Assembly (NCBI RefSeq): GCF_016907085.1
Contig: NZ_JAFBBJ010000001.1
Location: forward strand, 2,356,001-2,420,000
From: Clavibacter michiganensis
GTDB lineage: Bacteria; Actinomycetota; Actinomycetes; Actinomycetales; Microbacteriaceae
Direction: 5' to 3'
Length of the DNA stretch: 64,000 nt
Shown: positions 16,944 through 25,186 of the stretch, piece by piece
How the letters are laid out: each line of letters begins with the position of its first letter
Numbering within the stretch: position 1 is the first letter of the stretch
Notes under the pieces: model-generated
Databases searched by the model: none
What the model was told of the DNA's origin: nothing
What the model saw: only the letters and a program-made list of their open reading frames with translations
Position numbers and translations under genes: made by a program

Positions 16944-18331
16944 GCGTGCTCGACGGGATCCGCGCCGCCGCGCCTGTCGACGGAGCCCGGGCCGACACCG
17001 CCCCGACCGACACCGCCCCGACCGACACCGCCCCGACCGCCGCCGGCTTCACCACGCGCCAGGTCCACGCCGGATCCGCGATCGACGGCGACCACGGCGC
17101 CCGCGTCTCGCCCGTGCACCTCAGCGCCGGCTTCGTCTTCGACAGCTTCGCCGAGGCCCGCGACCGCTTCGCCGGGGTCGACGAGGGCTACCTCTACACG
17201 CGCAACGGCAACCCGACCACCGACGAGGTCGAGAAGCGCCTCGCCGAGCTCGAGGGCGGCACCGAGGCGATCCTCCTCGCGAGCGGCCAGGCGGCGACCA
17301 CGACGGCGCTGCTCTCGATCCTCCAGGCCGGCGACCGGATCCTCTCCTCGAGCAGCATCTACGAGGGCAACCGCGGCCTCTTCCGCCAGAACCTCGGCCG
17401 GCTCGGCATCGGCGTCGACTTCGTGGACGACCACCGCGACCTCGACGAGTGGGAGCGCCGGATCACCCCGGAGACGCGCGTGCTGTTCGGCGAGCCCATC
17501 CCGAACCCCAAGAACGACCTGCTCGACCTCGCCGGCATCGCCTACGTCGCGCACCGCCACGGCCTGCCGTTCGTGGTCGACGACACGCTCGCGACCCCGT
17601 ACCTGCTGCGGCCGATCGAGCACGGCGCCGACGTCGTCGTGCACTCGACGAGCAAGTTCCTCGCGGGCCACGGCTCGGTGCTCGGCGGCGTGGTGGTGGA
17701 CGGCGGATCCTTCGACTGGGCCGCCCGGCCCGACCTCTTCCCGCACCTCAACCAGCCCGAGCGCTCGTTCGGCGGCGCGAGCTGGGCCGACCGCTTCGGC
17801 CGTGGCGCGCTCGCCGCGTACGCCCGCGAGATCGTGGCCTCCCGCTTCGGCCCGACGCCCGCGCCCTTCAGCTCGTTCCTGCTGCGGCAGGGGATCGAGA
17901 CGCTGTCGCTGCGGGTCGAGCGCCACTCCGCCAACGCGCTCGCGGTGGCGCGCTTCCTCGAGCGGCGGCCCGAGGTGTCGTCGGTCGACTACGCGGGGCT
18001 CGAGTCGAGCCCGTCGCACGACCTGGCGCTCAAGTACCTGCCCGACGGCCAGGGATCCGTGTTCTCGTTCACGCTCGCGGGCGGCGAGCCAGCAGCCGAG
18101 GCGTTCACCGACGCGGTGCGGCTGTTCAGCCGCATGACGCACCTCGGCGACGTGCGCTCGCTCGTGCTGCACCCGGCGTCCACCACGCACGCCGGCCGCA
18201 CGCCCGAGGAGCGCGACGCCGCGGGGATCTGGCCGGGCCTCCTGCGCGTGTCCATCGGCATCGAGGACATCGCCGACATCCTCCGGGACCTCGAGCGCGG
18301 CCTCGATGCCGCGCGCGCGATCGGATCCTGA
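16940..18331 (+). CDS. O-acetylhomoserine sulfhydrylase/cystathionine gamma-synthase family enzyme
   Basis: 463 residues of the Cys/Met-metabolism PLP family. It has FTTRQVHAGSAIDGDHGARVSP, YTRNGNPTTDEVEKRLAELE, the tyrosine/arginine phosphate-binding region, and PLP-lysine at about 239 in HSTSKFLAGHGS. It probably makes homocysteine from O-acetylhomoserine with sulfide or a thiol (family knowledge). GTG at 16940 overlaps the preceding TGA. The first 35 residues are not part of the fold and include DTAPT three times, coded by a perfect 15-base tandem repeat. An internal start after this repeat would be possible but none has a good ribosome binding site. Confidence 0.88.
   Translation: MSVLDGIRAAAPVDGARADTAPTDTAPTDTAPTAAGFTTRQVHAGSAIDGDHGARVSPVHLSAGFVFDSFAEARDRFAGVDEGYLYTRNGNPTTDEVEKRLAELEGGTEAILLASGQAATTTALLSILQAGDRILSSSSIYEGNRGLFRQNLGRLGIGVDFVDDHRDLDEWERRITPETRVLFGEPIPNPKNDLLDLAGIAYVAHRHGLPFVVDDTLATPYLLRPIEHGADVVVHSTSKFLAGHGSVLGGVVVDGGSFDWAARPDLFPHLNQPERSFGGASWADRFGRGALAAYAREIVASRFGPTPAPFSSFLLRQGIETLSLRVERHSANALAVARFLERRPEVSSVDYAGLESSPSHDLALKYLPDGQGSVFSFTLAGGEPAAEAFTDAVRLFSRMTHLGDVRSLVLHPASTTHAGRTPEERDAAGIWPGLLRVSIGIEDIADILRDLERGLDAARAIGS
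16994..17038 (+). repeat. 15-base in-frame tandem repeat (DTAPT x3)
   Basis: Three identical copies of GACACCGCCCCGACC encode DTAPT in the N-terminal extension of the sulfhydrylase-like enzyme. The unit is a multiple of three, so copy number can change without breaking the frame. Confidence 0.9.
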
Positions 18332-18333
18332 CG

Positions 18334-19641
18334 GTGGCCCGCCGCCAGCACCTCGGCTGGTTCCTCTCCCGCGGCTTCGGCCCGCAGGGCTGGGGCCACC
18401 CGTACCGCGAGTGGAACCACGACTGGACCCGGCCCGACCTCTACCAGCAGTCCGCGCGCGAGCTGGAGCAGGCCGGTTTCGAGCTCGTCGTGATGGAGGA
18501 CGCCGTCTCCCTCGGCTCGCCCGAGACGCTCGACCTCCGGGTGCGCGGCGCGTACGGCGGCCCCAAGCACGACCCGCTGCTGCTCGCGCCGTGGCTCTTC
18601 GCCGCGACCTCGCGCATCGGACTCGTGCCGACCATCAACGCCGGGATCACGCCGCCGTACCTCGCGGCCCGGCAGGCGCAGACGCTGCAGCACATGAGCG
18701 CGGGCCGGTTCGGGATCAACCTCGTCACCGACGTCGGCAGCGCCCGGCACGTGGGCCTCGAACCGCTCTCGCACGACGGCGCGTACGACCGCGCCGACGA
18801 GTGGATGGAGGTGGTCCGCCGCCTCTGGCACAGCTGGGACGGCGGCGCGCTCGTCGAGGATGCGGCCACCGACCGCTTCGCCGACGGATCCCTGCTCGAC
18901 GCGTTCCAGCACCGCGGCGCCCACTTCTCCGTCGACGGGCCGCTCAACGCCGTGCCCTCCGCGTTCGGCGACCCCGTGATCGTCTCGCCCGGCGGATCCC
19001 CGCGCGGCCTCTCCTTCGCCGGCACGCAGTCCGACGTGCAGCTCGGCCTCGCCCCGCTGGAGCCCGCGAAGCTGCTGGCGTACCGCGCGAAGGTGCTCGA
19101 CGCGGCGGCCGCCCACGGCCGCGGGCCCGGCGACATCCGGATCCTCTTCGTCGTGAAGCCCGAGATCGTGGCGAGCGCGGAGGAGGCCCGCCGGGTCGTG
19201 GATGCGTCGCGCCACCCGACCGACGCGCAGCTGCGGGCGATCGCGCTCGGCTGGTCGAGCGACCTGGAGACCGATCTCACGGGCCTCGACCTCGACCGCC
19301 CGGTGGACCGCGGCGTCTTCGGCGAGCACGTCTCGCACGGCACCATCGCGGGCCTCTACGGCGGCACCGAGGACGCGCCCCTCCGCGAGCTGCTCACCCG
19401 CAAGGCGCGCAAGGGCCTCGTGTCCGAGCGCACCGGGTTCGTCGGCACGGCCGAGGCGTTCGCCGACTTCGTCGAGGAGCTGGGCGACGACGCCGACAAC
19501 GACGGCCTGCTCCTCTCGGGCGACCTGCACCCGGTCACGCTCCACCGCATGCTCGACGACCTCGTGCCCGTGCTCCGCCGCCGCGGGATCCTCCGCGACG
19601 AGCTCACGCCGGGCGGGCTGCGGGCGAACCTGTTCGGGTGA
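18334..19641 (+). CDS. FMN-dependent monooxygenase, NtaA/SnaA/DszA family
   Basis: 435 residues of the bacterial luciferase-like superfamily, NtaA/SnaA/DszA group: WGHPYREWNHDWTRPDLYQQ, LEQAGFELVVMEDAVSLG, ATSRIGLVPTINAGITPPYLAARQ and INLVTDVGSARHVGLEPL. These two-component enzymes use reduced FMN and oxygen to break C-S or C-N bonds. The GTG at 18334 starts two bases after the previous stop, so it is the last gene of the sulfur operon. In that context oxidative cleavage of an S-substituted compound is likely (as for the B. subtilis CmoJ/SscK type). No flavin reductase is encoded nearby, so reduced FMN must come from elsewhere. Confidence 0.87.
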   Translation: MARRQHLGWFLSRGFGPQGWGHPYREWNHDWTRPDLYQQSARELEQAGFELVVMEDAVSLGSPETLDLRVRGAYGGPKHDPLLLAPWLFAATSRIGLVPTINAGITPPYLAARQAQTLQHMSAGRFGINLVTDVGSARHVGLEPLSHDGAYDRADEWMEVVRRLWHSWDGGALVEDAATDRFADGSLLDAFQHRGAHFSVDGPLNAVPSAFGDPVIVSPGGSPRGLSFAGTQSDVQLGLAPLEPAKLLAYRAKVLDAAAAHGRGPGDIRILFVVKPEIVASAEEARRVVDASRHPTDAQLRAIALGWSSDLETDLTGLDLDRPVDRGVFGEHVSHGTIAGLYGGTEDAPLRELLTRKARKGLVSERTGFVGTAEAFADFVEELGDDADNDGLLLSGDLHPVTLHRMLDDLVPVLRRRGILRDELTPGGLRANLFG

Positions 19642-19677
19642 GGCGCGACAAGCGCGCTCCGAGCCGGTCGGCATCAC

Positions 19678-19694
19678 CTCTGACGCGCTCAGAG
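19678..19694. terminator. Small inverted repeat after the sulfur operon
   Basis: CTCTGA and TCAGAG (perfect 6 bp) around CGCGC lie between the monooxygenase and the converging TetR gene. It may be a weak bidirectional terminator. Confidence 0.4.
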
Positions 19695-19717
19695 TTGATC
19701 TGCGCGCCCGTCGCGTC

Positions 19718-20395
19718 TCAGGCCGCGCCGGTCCCCGCGATCTCGCGCAGCCGCCGGCGGACCGCGGCGTAGGACGCGACGAGGGTCGCGTCGAGGCCGG
19801 CCGTGCGCGCATCCGCCCACTCGTCGAAGGCCGCGCGCACCGCGACGCCCGCGAACTCGGTCACGAGCCGGGCCTCCTGGGCGGTGATGCGGCCGCCGAA
19901 CGCCGTCGTCATCCGCTCGGCCAGCTCCCACGAGCGCGTCGCGTCGAGGGAGACCGCCGTCGACCGCAGCTGCGGCTCGGCGGCCATGAGCCGGCGCACG
20001 CGCAGCTGCTGGTGGGCGATGGCGGAGAGGTCGCCGTCGAGGGTCGCGAGCACGCGCTCGTAGACCGCCTCGAGCTGGGGGAGGGGTGCGGATCCACGGT
20101 CGACGTCGGCCAGCCACGCGTCGAGCGGCGCGTCGAACACGGGGTGGAGCGTGAGGACCGACTCCTCCTTGCTCGGGAAGTAGCGGAAGCACGTGCGGTC
20201 GGAGACGCCCGCGGCCTGCGCGATGTCGTGGATGGTGGTGGCCGCCATGCCGCGCTGCTCGAACAGCGCGAGCGCCGCCTCGCTGATCTCGGTGGTCGTC
20301 GCCATGCGCCGCCGCTCGCGGAGGCCGGTCGTGCCGGCCGCCGGGAGGCTCGCGCCTGCGCTCTCGCCGTCCGCCGTCTCGCTCACCGTGCTCAT
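19718..20395 (-). CDS. TetR-family regulator of the adjacent MFS gene
   Basis: 225 residues. The HTH lies at about 30-75 (MATTTEISEAALALFEQRG; TTIHDIAQAAGVSDRTCFRYFPSKEE), the helical ligand domain after it (LRVRRLMAAEPQLRSTAVSL). The start at 20395 (MSTVSETAD) has GAGGGC just ahead; the first 28 residues are variable, so a later start near MATTTEIS is possible. It is divergent from an MFS transporter with a palindrome between them (20443-20475), the classic layout of a repressor of its own efflux pump. Confidence 0.88.
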   Translation of the reverse strand: MSTVSETADGESAGASLPAAGTTGLRERRRMATTTEISEAALALFEQRGMAATTIHDIAQAAGVSDRTCFRYFPSKEESVLTLHPVFDAPLDAWLADVDRGSAPLPQLEAVYERVLATLDGDLSAIAHQQLRVRRLMAAEPQLRSTAVSLDATRSWELAERMTTAFGGRITAQEARLVTEFAGVAVRAAFDEWADARTAGLDATLVASYAAVRRRLREIAGTGAA

Positions 20396-20442
20396 GCCCT
20401 CGTCCGCCCTCCGCGGATCCGACCTGCCGGATCCGTCGTTCG

Positions 20443-20475
20443 TGTCATAGACTGCCACATGGTCCGAGTCTGACA
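20443..20475. promoter_or_regulatory. TetR operator between regulator and MFS gene
   Basis: AGACT (20449-20453) and AGTCT (20467-20471) with outer TGTCA/GACA bases give a near-palindrome of about 30 bases in the divergent gap. One extra base in the left half makes it imperfect. Size and place fit a TetR dimer-of-dimers site. Confidence 0.55.
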
Positions 20476-20539
20476 TCTGGATCGTCCCCCGCTCCGCAGC
20501 GTCGCGTGCGCCCCGCCATCCACTCCCCGGAGACACCCC

Positions 20540-22060
20540 ATGACCACGCCGCCTTCCGCCGACACCCGGCGCGAGACACTCCCCACCGCGAGCCGCGCCG
20601 CCTCCGACCGCGCCGTCGCCCCCGAGGACGAGCGCCTCCCACAGGGCGCCCCGCTCGTCATCGGCCTGCTCGTGGTCGCCGCGTTCGTCGTCATCCTCAA
20701 CGAGACGATCATGAGCGTGGCGCTGCCGAGCCTCATGGCCGACCTCGACATCACGACCGCCACCGCGCAGTGGCTCACCACCGGCTTCATGCTGACGATG
20801 GCCGTCGTGATCCCCGCGACCGGCTTCATCCTGCAGCGCTTCTCCACGCGCCAGGTGTTCGGCGCCGCCATGACGCTGTTCTCCCTCGGCACGCTCGTCG
20901 CCGCGATCGCGCCCGGCTTCGGCGTGCTGCTCCTCGGCCGCATCGTGCAGGCCAGCGGCACGGCGATCATGATGCCGCTGCTGTTCACGACCGTCCTCAA
21001 CCTCGTGCCCGCCGCGCGCCGCGGCCGCCTCATGGGCGTCATCTCCATCGTCATCGCAGTCGCCCCGGCGATCGGCCCGACGGTCTCTGGCCTCATCCTC
21101 AGCTCGCTGTCCTGGCGCTGGATGTTCTGGATCGTGCTGCCCATCGCGCTCATCGCGCTCGCGCTCGGCCTCTGGAAGATCACGAACCTCACGACGCCGC
21201 GGAAGCTGCCGTTCGACATCCTCTCCGTCGTGCTCTCGACGCTCGCGTTCGGCGGCCTGATCTTCGGCCTCTCCAGCCTGGGCGAGTCCGCCGAGGGCGA
21301 CGCGCCGCTGCCGCTCTGGATCCCCATCACGGTCGGCGTGCTCGCGCTCGCCGCGTTCATCACCCGCCAGATCGCGCTGCAGCGCGAGGACCGCGCCCTC
21401 ATGGACCTGCGCACCTTCCGCAGCCGTCCGTTCGTGGTCGCGATCATCATGGTGAGCGTCAGCATGATGGCGCTGTTCGGCAGCCTCATCGTCCTGCCGC
21501 TCTACCTGCAGAACGTGCTGGAGCTCGGCACGCTCGAGACCGGCCTGCTGCTGCTCCCCGGCGGCGCGCTGATGGCGATCCTGTCGCCCATCGTCGGCCG
21601 GCTCTTCGACCGCGTCGGGCCGCGCCCGCTCGTGATCCCCGGCGCCATCGTCGTGAGCATCGCCCTCTGGGGCATGACCACGATGCTGCACGAGGGCACG
21701 TCGATCGGCTGGGTCATCGCGGTGCACCTGGTGCTCAACGCCGGCCTCGCGTTCATGTTCACGCCGCTGCTGACCTCGGCGCTCGGATCCCTGCCGCCGC
21801 GCCTCTACTCGCACGGCAGCGCGACCGTCTCGACGATGCAGCAGCTCGCGGGCGCGGCGGGCACGGCGCTGTTCGTCACGGTGCTCACGACCACGACGGT
21901 CGCGGGCCTCGCCGACGGGCAGTCGGAGGTGACGGCCACCGCGGCCGGCGTGCAGGCGGCCTTCATGATCGGCGGGTTCATCTCGCTCGCCGCCATCGTC
22001 GCGTCGTTCTTCGTGCGTCGCCCGGCCGAGCCCGTCCCCGAGGGCGTCGCGGCGCACTAG
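20540..22060 (+). CDS. MFS drug-type efflux transporter (DHA2 family, 14 TM)
   Basis: 506 residues with about 14 hydrophobic segments, the size of DHA2 proton-coupled drug exporters. The start of TM1 (VILNETIMSVALPSLMADL) is the family signature, followed by QWLTTGFMLTMAVVIPATGF and the motif C-like stretch VAPAIGPTVSGLIL in TM5. The C-terminal half has ETGLLLLPGGALMAILSPIVG. The ATG at 20540 has GGAGACACCCC upstream. The divergent TetR probably represses it. Such pumps export dyes, antibiotics or plant antimicrobials; the substrate is not readable. Confidence 0.92.
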   Translation: MTTPPSADTRRETLPTASRAASDRAVAPEDERLPQGAPLVIGLLVVAAFVVILNETIMSVALPSLMADLDITTATAQWLTTGFMLTMAVVIPATGFILQRFSTRQVFGAAMTLFSLGTLVAAIAPGFGVLLLGRIVQASGTAIMMPLLFTTVLNLVPAARRGRLMGVISIVIAVAPAIGPTVSGLILSSLSWRWMFWIVLPIALIALALGLWKITNLTTPRKLPFDILSVVLSTLAFGGLIFGLSSLGESAEGDAPLPLWIPITVGVLALAAFITRQIALQREDRALMDLRTFRSRPFVVAIIMVSVSMMALFGSLIVLPLYLQNVLELGTLETGLLLLPGGALMAILSPIVGRLFDRVGPRPLVIPGAIVVSIALWGMTTMLHEGTSIGWVIAVHLVLNAGLAFMFTPLLTSALGSLPPRLYSHGSATVSTMQQLAGAAGTALFVTVLTTTTVAGLADGQSEVTATAAGVQAAFMIGGFISLAAIVASFFVRRPAEPVPEGVAAH

Positions 22061-22080
22061 CGGCCAGGCTCCGGCGTGGG

Positions 22081-22103
22081 CCGCCGCCCGCGGCCCGCGG
22101 CGG
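22081..22103 (+). terminator. Possible terminator after MFS gene
   Basis: CCGCCGC and GCGGCGG (perfect 7 bp) with a 9-base GC-rich loop lie 20 bases after the MFS stop. Confidence 0.4.
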
Positions 22104-22179
22104 ATGGACGCATCGCAGCATCCATCCTGCGTGATGCAAAGCGCTTCTGCTTATGGCGTGCTTGATCTAAGTTGATGGC

Positions 22180-22485
22180 ATGCCGCCCACGCCTCCTCCT
22201 GTCTCGCGAGCGATGCGCACCGTCGGGCGCAACCTCGCCACGCAACGGAAGCTGCTGGGTCTGACGGCGAAGATGGTCGCGGAGCGCGCCGGGACGACGC
22301 CGCAGACCATCAGCAAGCTCGAGAACGGCCAAGGGACCAGCCTCGAGATCACGCTCCGGGTCCTGCGCGTCCTGGGACTCATGGACGCCGTCGTCGTCGC
22401 CACCGATCCGTTCGAGACCGAGCGAGGCCGACTGATGGCCGATGAGAAGCTGCCGGAACGGGTCCGGGTGAGCAAGCGTGGCTGA
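22180..22485 (+). CDS. hipB: HipB-like antitoxin (XRE helix-turn-helix)
   Basis: 101 residues with an XRE-type HTH at about 13-70 (MRTVGRNLATQRKLLGLT; VAERAGTTPQTISKLENGQG). The acidic tail (TDPFETERGRLMADEKLPERVRV) is likely the toxin-binding part. HipB proteins bind DNA and neutralise the HipA kinase. It overlaps hipA by 8 bases, the normal order antitoxin then toxin. The upstream region holds AAGCGCTT (22138-22145) and GCATC/GATGC repeats that may be autoregulatory sites. Codon use here is more relaxed than in neighbours, hinting at transfer. Confidence 0.85.
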   Translation: MPPTPPPVSRAMRTVGRNLATQRKLLGLTAKMVAERAGTTPQTISKLENGQGTSLEITLRVLRVLGLMDAVVVATDPFETERGRLMADEKLPERVRVSKRG

Positions 22486-23686
22486 CGTGTACGAGGTCAC
22501 CACGGTGCTCGGCCGCGAAGAGGTGCGCGCGGGCCGGATCTACCGCACGAGGACCTCCGGGTCGTTCGAGTACGACTCGGACTACCTGCGGCGAAGGGAC
22601 GCATTCGCGCTGTCGCCCGCCCTGGGTCTGTTCCCCGGTGCCCAGGCGCTCTCTCCCATCAACCCCTTCAGCGACTCGGCGCCGGACACCTGGGGTCGGA
22701 AGGTGCAGAACCGCGCAGCCGGCCGCGCCCTCGATGAGCTCACGCTGATGTTCGGCGTCAATGACGAGGGGCGACAGGGGGCGACCCGCTTCTGGGAGGG
22801 CGGTGTCGCGATGGCGCCAGGCGCCGGGGTCCCCGTGGAAGCAGACCTGTCCCAGATCATCCATGTCGCCGACCAGATCGAGCGTGGCGCGACGGAGATC
22901 GACGACGCCGCGGTCCGGCGCCTCTTCCGAGCGACCGGCTCGCTGGGTGGTGCCCGTCCCAAGGCGAACGTGAGGATCGGCGCCGACCTGTGGCTGGCGA
23001 AGTTCCCCAAGCCCATCGGCGACGAATGGGACGTGATGGCGTGGGAAGCGGCGACGCTCGACGTGATGGGCGAGGTGGGCATCGACGTGCCGCAGCACAT
23101 CACGAAGACGATCACGGTGGAGGGGACTCGACGCACCGTGCTGTTCCTGAGGCGCTTCGACCGCACCGCCGACGGCGTCCGAGTCCCGTACATCTCGGCG
23201 ATGACCGCTCTCGAGGCGACGGATGGCGACGGAGGGGACTGGGTCGACCTGGTCGACTTCGCTCGATCGGCCGGCGCCGACACGACCGAGCTGTGGCGGA
23301 GGTCCGTCTTCGGTGCGCTCATCGGGAACCTCGACGACCATCTGCGCAATCACGGCTTCCTCCGTGAGGGGACAGCCTGGGCCCTCGCTCCCGCGTTCGA
23401 CGTGAACCCGGAGCCGCTCGGCAACGGTGACTCGCACCAGTTGGCGCTCCTCGGCGATCGCGAGACGAGCCTCGATTCCTTCACCGCCGTGGACGCGCTC
23501 GACCTGTTCGGTGTCCGTCCGTCACCCGCACGCGATCTCCTCGAGCGGCTGCGGTCGGCGCTGCCGCGGCTTCCGCGACGAGCTGCCGCCCATGGCGCGG
23601 ACGCTCTCACGATCGAGACGATGCGTTCCCGAGTCGATGCCGCGGTCGCGGCCGTGGATCAGGGCCTCGAGAAGTCGGGCCGATGA
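22478..23686 (+). CDS. hipA: HipA-type serine/threonine kinase toxin
   Basis: 402 residues. HipA kinases phosphorylate glutamyl-tRNA synthetase or other targets and cause growth arrest. The N-subdomain has SPINPFSDSAPDTWGRKV and FGVNDEGRQGATRFW. The Gly-rich loop GSLGGARPK is at about 154-162, the catalytic NLDDHLRNHG at about 283-293 and the metal-binding PAFDVNP at about 304-310, so the kinase looks intact. GTG start at 22478 overlaps hipB. Third-position GC is visibly lower than in adjacent genes (more CGA, GGT, TCC). Probably a mobile stress or persistence module. Confidence 0.9.
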   Translation: MADVYEVTTVLGREEVRAGRIYRTRTSGSFEYDSDYLRRRDAFALSPALGLFPGAQALSPINPFSDSAPDTWGRKVQNRAAGRALDELTLMFGVNDEGRQGATRFWEGGVAMAPGAGVPVEADLSQIIHVADQIERGATEIDDAAVRRLFRATGSLGGARPKANVRIGADLWLAKFPKPIGDEWDVMAWEAATLDVMGEVGIDVPQHITKTITVEGTRRTVLFLRRFDRTADGVRVPYISAMTALEATDGDGGDWVDLVDFARSAGADTTELWRRSVFGALIGNLDDHLRNHGFLREGTAWALAPAFDVNPEPLGNGDSHQLALLGDRETSLDSFTAVDALDLFGVRPSPARDLLERLRSALPRLPRRAAAHGADALTIETMRSRVDAAVAAVDQGLEKSGR

Positions 23687-23703
23687 CGCTGTCCCCTCTT
23701 GCG

Positions 23704-23739
23704 GCTAATTGTGTTAGCTTCTAGCTAAGACGATTAGCT
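23704..23739. promoter_or_regulatory. Paired palindromic operators before the hydrolase-tetR operon
   Basis: Two inverted repeats with 5-base gaps, GCTAA/TTAGC (23704-23718) and AGCTAA/TTAGCT (23723-23739), are centred about 20 bases apart, two helical turns, so dimers would bind the same face. They end 15 bases before the hydrolase start. The TetR encoded in the operon is the obvious candidate binder. Confidence 0.7.
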
Positions 23740-23754
23740 GCCCGGGAGGACACG

Positions 23755-24609
23755 ATGAGCGACACCATGGAGATCGGCGCGGAGACCCTCGCCTACGACC
23801 TGATCGGCGACGGCCCGCTCGTCGTGCTCGCCCACGGCATGGGAGACAGCCGCCGCTCGTACCGCTTCCTCGTGCCGCAGCTCGTGGCCGCCGGCTACCG
23901 GGTCGCGAACGTCGACATCCGCGGCTGCGGCGAGTCCAGCACCGGCTGGACCGGCTACAGCCGCACCGACATCGCGGGCGACCTCGTCGCCCTCGTCCGG
24001 CACCTCGGCGGCCCGGCCGTCGTCGTCGGCCAGTCGATCAGCGGCGGCGCGGCCACCATCGCGGCGGCCGACGCCCCCGATGTCATCTCGGGCGTCGTCG
24101 AGCTCGCGCCCTTCACGCGCGCGCAGTCGGCGGACCTCGGCGGCCTCCTCCGCGCCAAGGCCCACCGGGCGGCGACCGTGCAGCTCGCCCGCGTCCTCCT
24201 CAGCGGCAGCCTCGCCGGCTGGATGAAGTACCTCGACCTCGCGTTCCCCGCCAAGCCCGCCGACTGGGCTGCCGAGAGCGCCCGCATCCGCACGACCCTC
24301 GGGCGACCGGAGCGCATGGCCGTGCTGCGGGCGATGGCGAAGACGAGCCCGGCGGACGCGGGCGCGCGGCTCGCCGACGTCCGGTGCCCCGTGCTCGTGA
24401 TCGAGGGCGGCGCGGATCCCGACTGGGCCGACCCGCGGGCCGAGGGCGAGCGGATCCTCCAGGATCTGCCCGACGGCCTCGGCGAGCTCGCCGTCATCGA
24501 CGGCGCCGGGCACTACCCGCACGCCGAGACGCCGGACCGGGCGCTGGCCCTGCTCCTGCCGTTCCTCGGCCGCACGCTCGCCGCGACGACCCCGGGCGCC
24601 CGTGCCTAG
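23755..24609 (+). CDS. Alpha/beta hydrolase
   Basis: 284 residues with the alpha/beta-hydrolase fold: oxyanion region VVLAHGMGDSRRSYRFL, nucleophile Ser at about 94 in GQSISGG, acid Asp in GGADPDW and His at about 253 in GAGHYPHAE. The catalytic triad is complete. No signal peptide, so cytoplasmic. GGGAGGACACG precedes the ATG. Its last 8 bases overlap the TetR gene that follows, so regulator and enzyme are one unit, with paired operators upstream. Substrate unknown; related proteins hydrolyse small esters or epoxides or lactones. Confidence 0.88.
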   Translation: MSDTMEIGAETLAYDLIGDGPLVVLAHGMGDSRRSYRFLVPQLVAAGYRVANVDIRGCGESSTGWTGYSRTDIAGDLVALVRHLGGPAVVVGQSISGGAATIAAADAPDVISGVVELAPFTRAQSADLGGLLRAKAHRAATVQLARVLLSGSLAGWMKYLDLAFPAKPADWAAESARIRTTLGRPERMAVLRAMAKTSPADAGARLADVRCPVLVIEGGADPDWADPRAEGERILQDLPDGLGELAVIDGAGHYPHAETPDRALALLLPFLGRTLAATTPGARA

Positions 24610-25186
24610 GGCCGGGCTCGACGCCGCCACGGTCACCGAGGCGGGCGCCGCGCTCGCCGACGAGATCGGCCTCGCGGGCCTCAGCATGGGCGCGGTCGCC
24701 GAGCGGCTCGGGGTCAAGACGCCGTCGCTCTACAAGCACGTCGCCTCCCTCGCGGATCTCCAGCATCGGATCGCCGTGCTCGCCACCGCCGAGGCGGGCG
24801 ACGCGATGCGCGACGCGACCCAGGGCCGATCCGGCCAGGAGGCGCTGACCGGCGCGGCGCACGCCCTGCGCGACTACGTGACCTCGCACCCGGGGCGCTA
24901 CGCGGCGACGGTCGGCGCGCGGTCGACGGGCGACGGGGATCCGCTCGACCCGGCGCGCGCCCGCGCCCTCGACGCGCTCTCCGCCGTGCTGCACGGCTAC
25001 CGGCTGGGCGAGGCCGACCGGATCCACGCGCTGCGCATGCTGCGGAGCGTGCTGCACGGCTTCGCGACCCTGGAGGTCGCCGACGACTTCCAGATGGCGA
25101 CCGACATCGACGTGAGCTTCGGCTGGATCGTCGCGTTCCTCGACGGCGGCCTCCGGGCGACGGCCGGCGGCGGGCGCGCATCGTGA
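24602..25186 (+). CDS. TetR-family regulator
   Basis: 194 residues. HTH at about 8-55 (GAALADEIGLAGLSMGAVAERLGVKTPSLYKHV), then a TetR C-terminal domain of the WHG type (LRSVLHGFATLEVADDFQ; FGWIVAFLDGGL). GTG start at 24602 overlaps the hydrolase, and its stop overlaps the next gene (GTGA), so it is translated within the operon. It most likely represses the operon through the paired AGCTAA palindromes; substrate of the hydrolase may be the inducer. Confidence 0.9.
   Translation: MPRAGLDAATVTEAGAALADEIGLAGLSMGAVAERLGVKTPSLYKHVASLADLQHRIAVLATAEAGDAMRDATQGRSGQEALTGAAHALRDYVTSHPGRYAATVGARSTGDGDPLDPARARALDALSAVLHGYRLGEADRIHALRMLRSVLHGFATLEVADDFQMATDIDVSFGWIVAFLDGGLRATAGGGRAS

Noticed and set aside
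22131..22150. AAGCGCTT upstream of hipB as a fourth site of the LacI regulon
   Set aside because: Only the 8-base core matches; flanks (GCA...CTGC) differ from TTG...CAA, and the position fits hipB autoregulation better.
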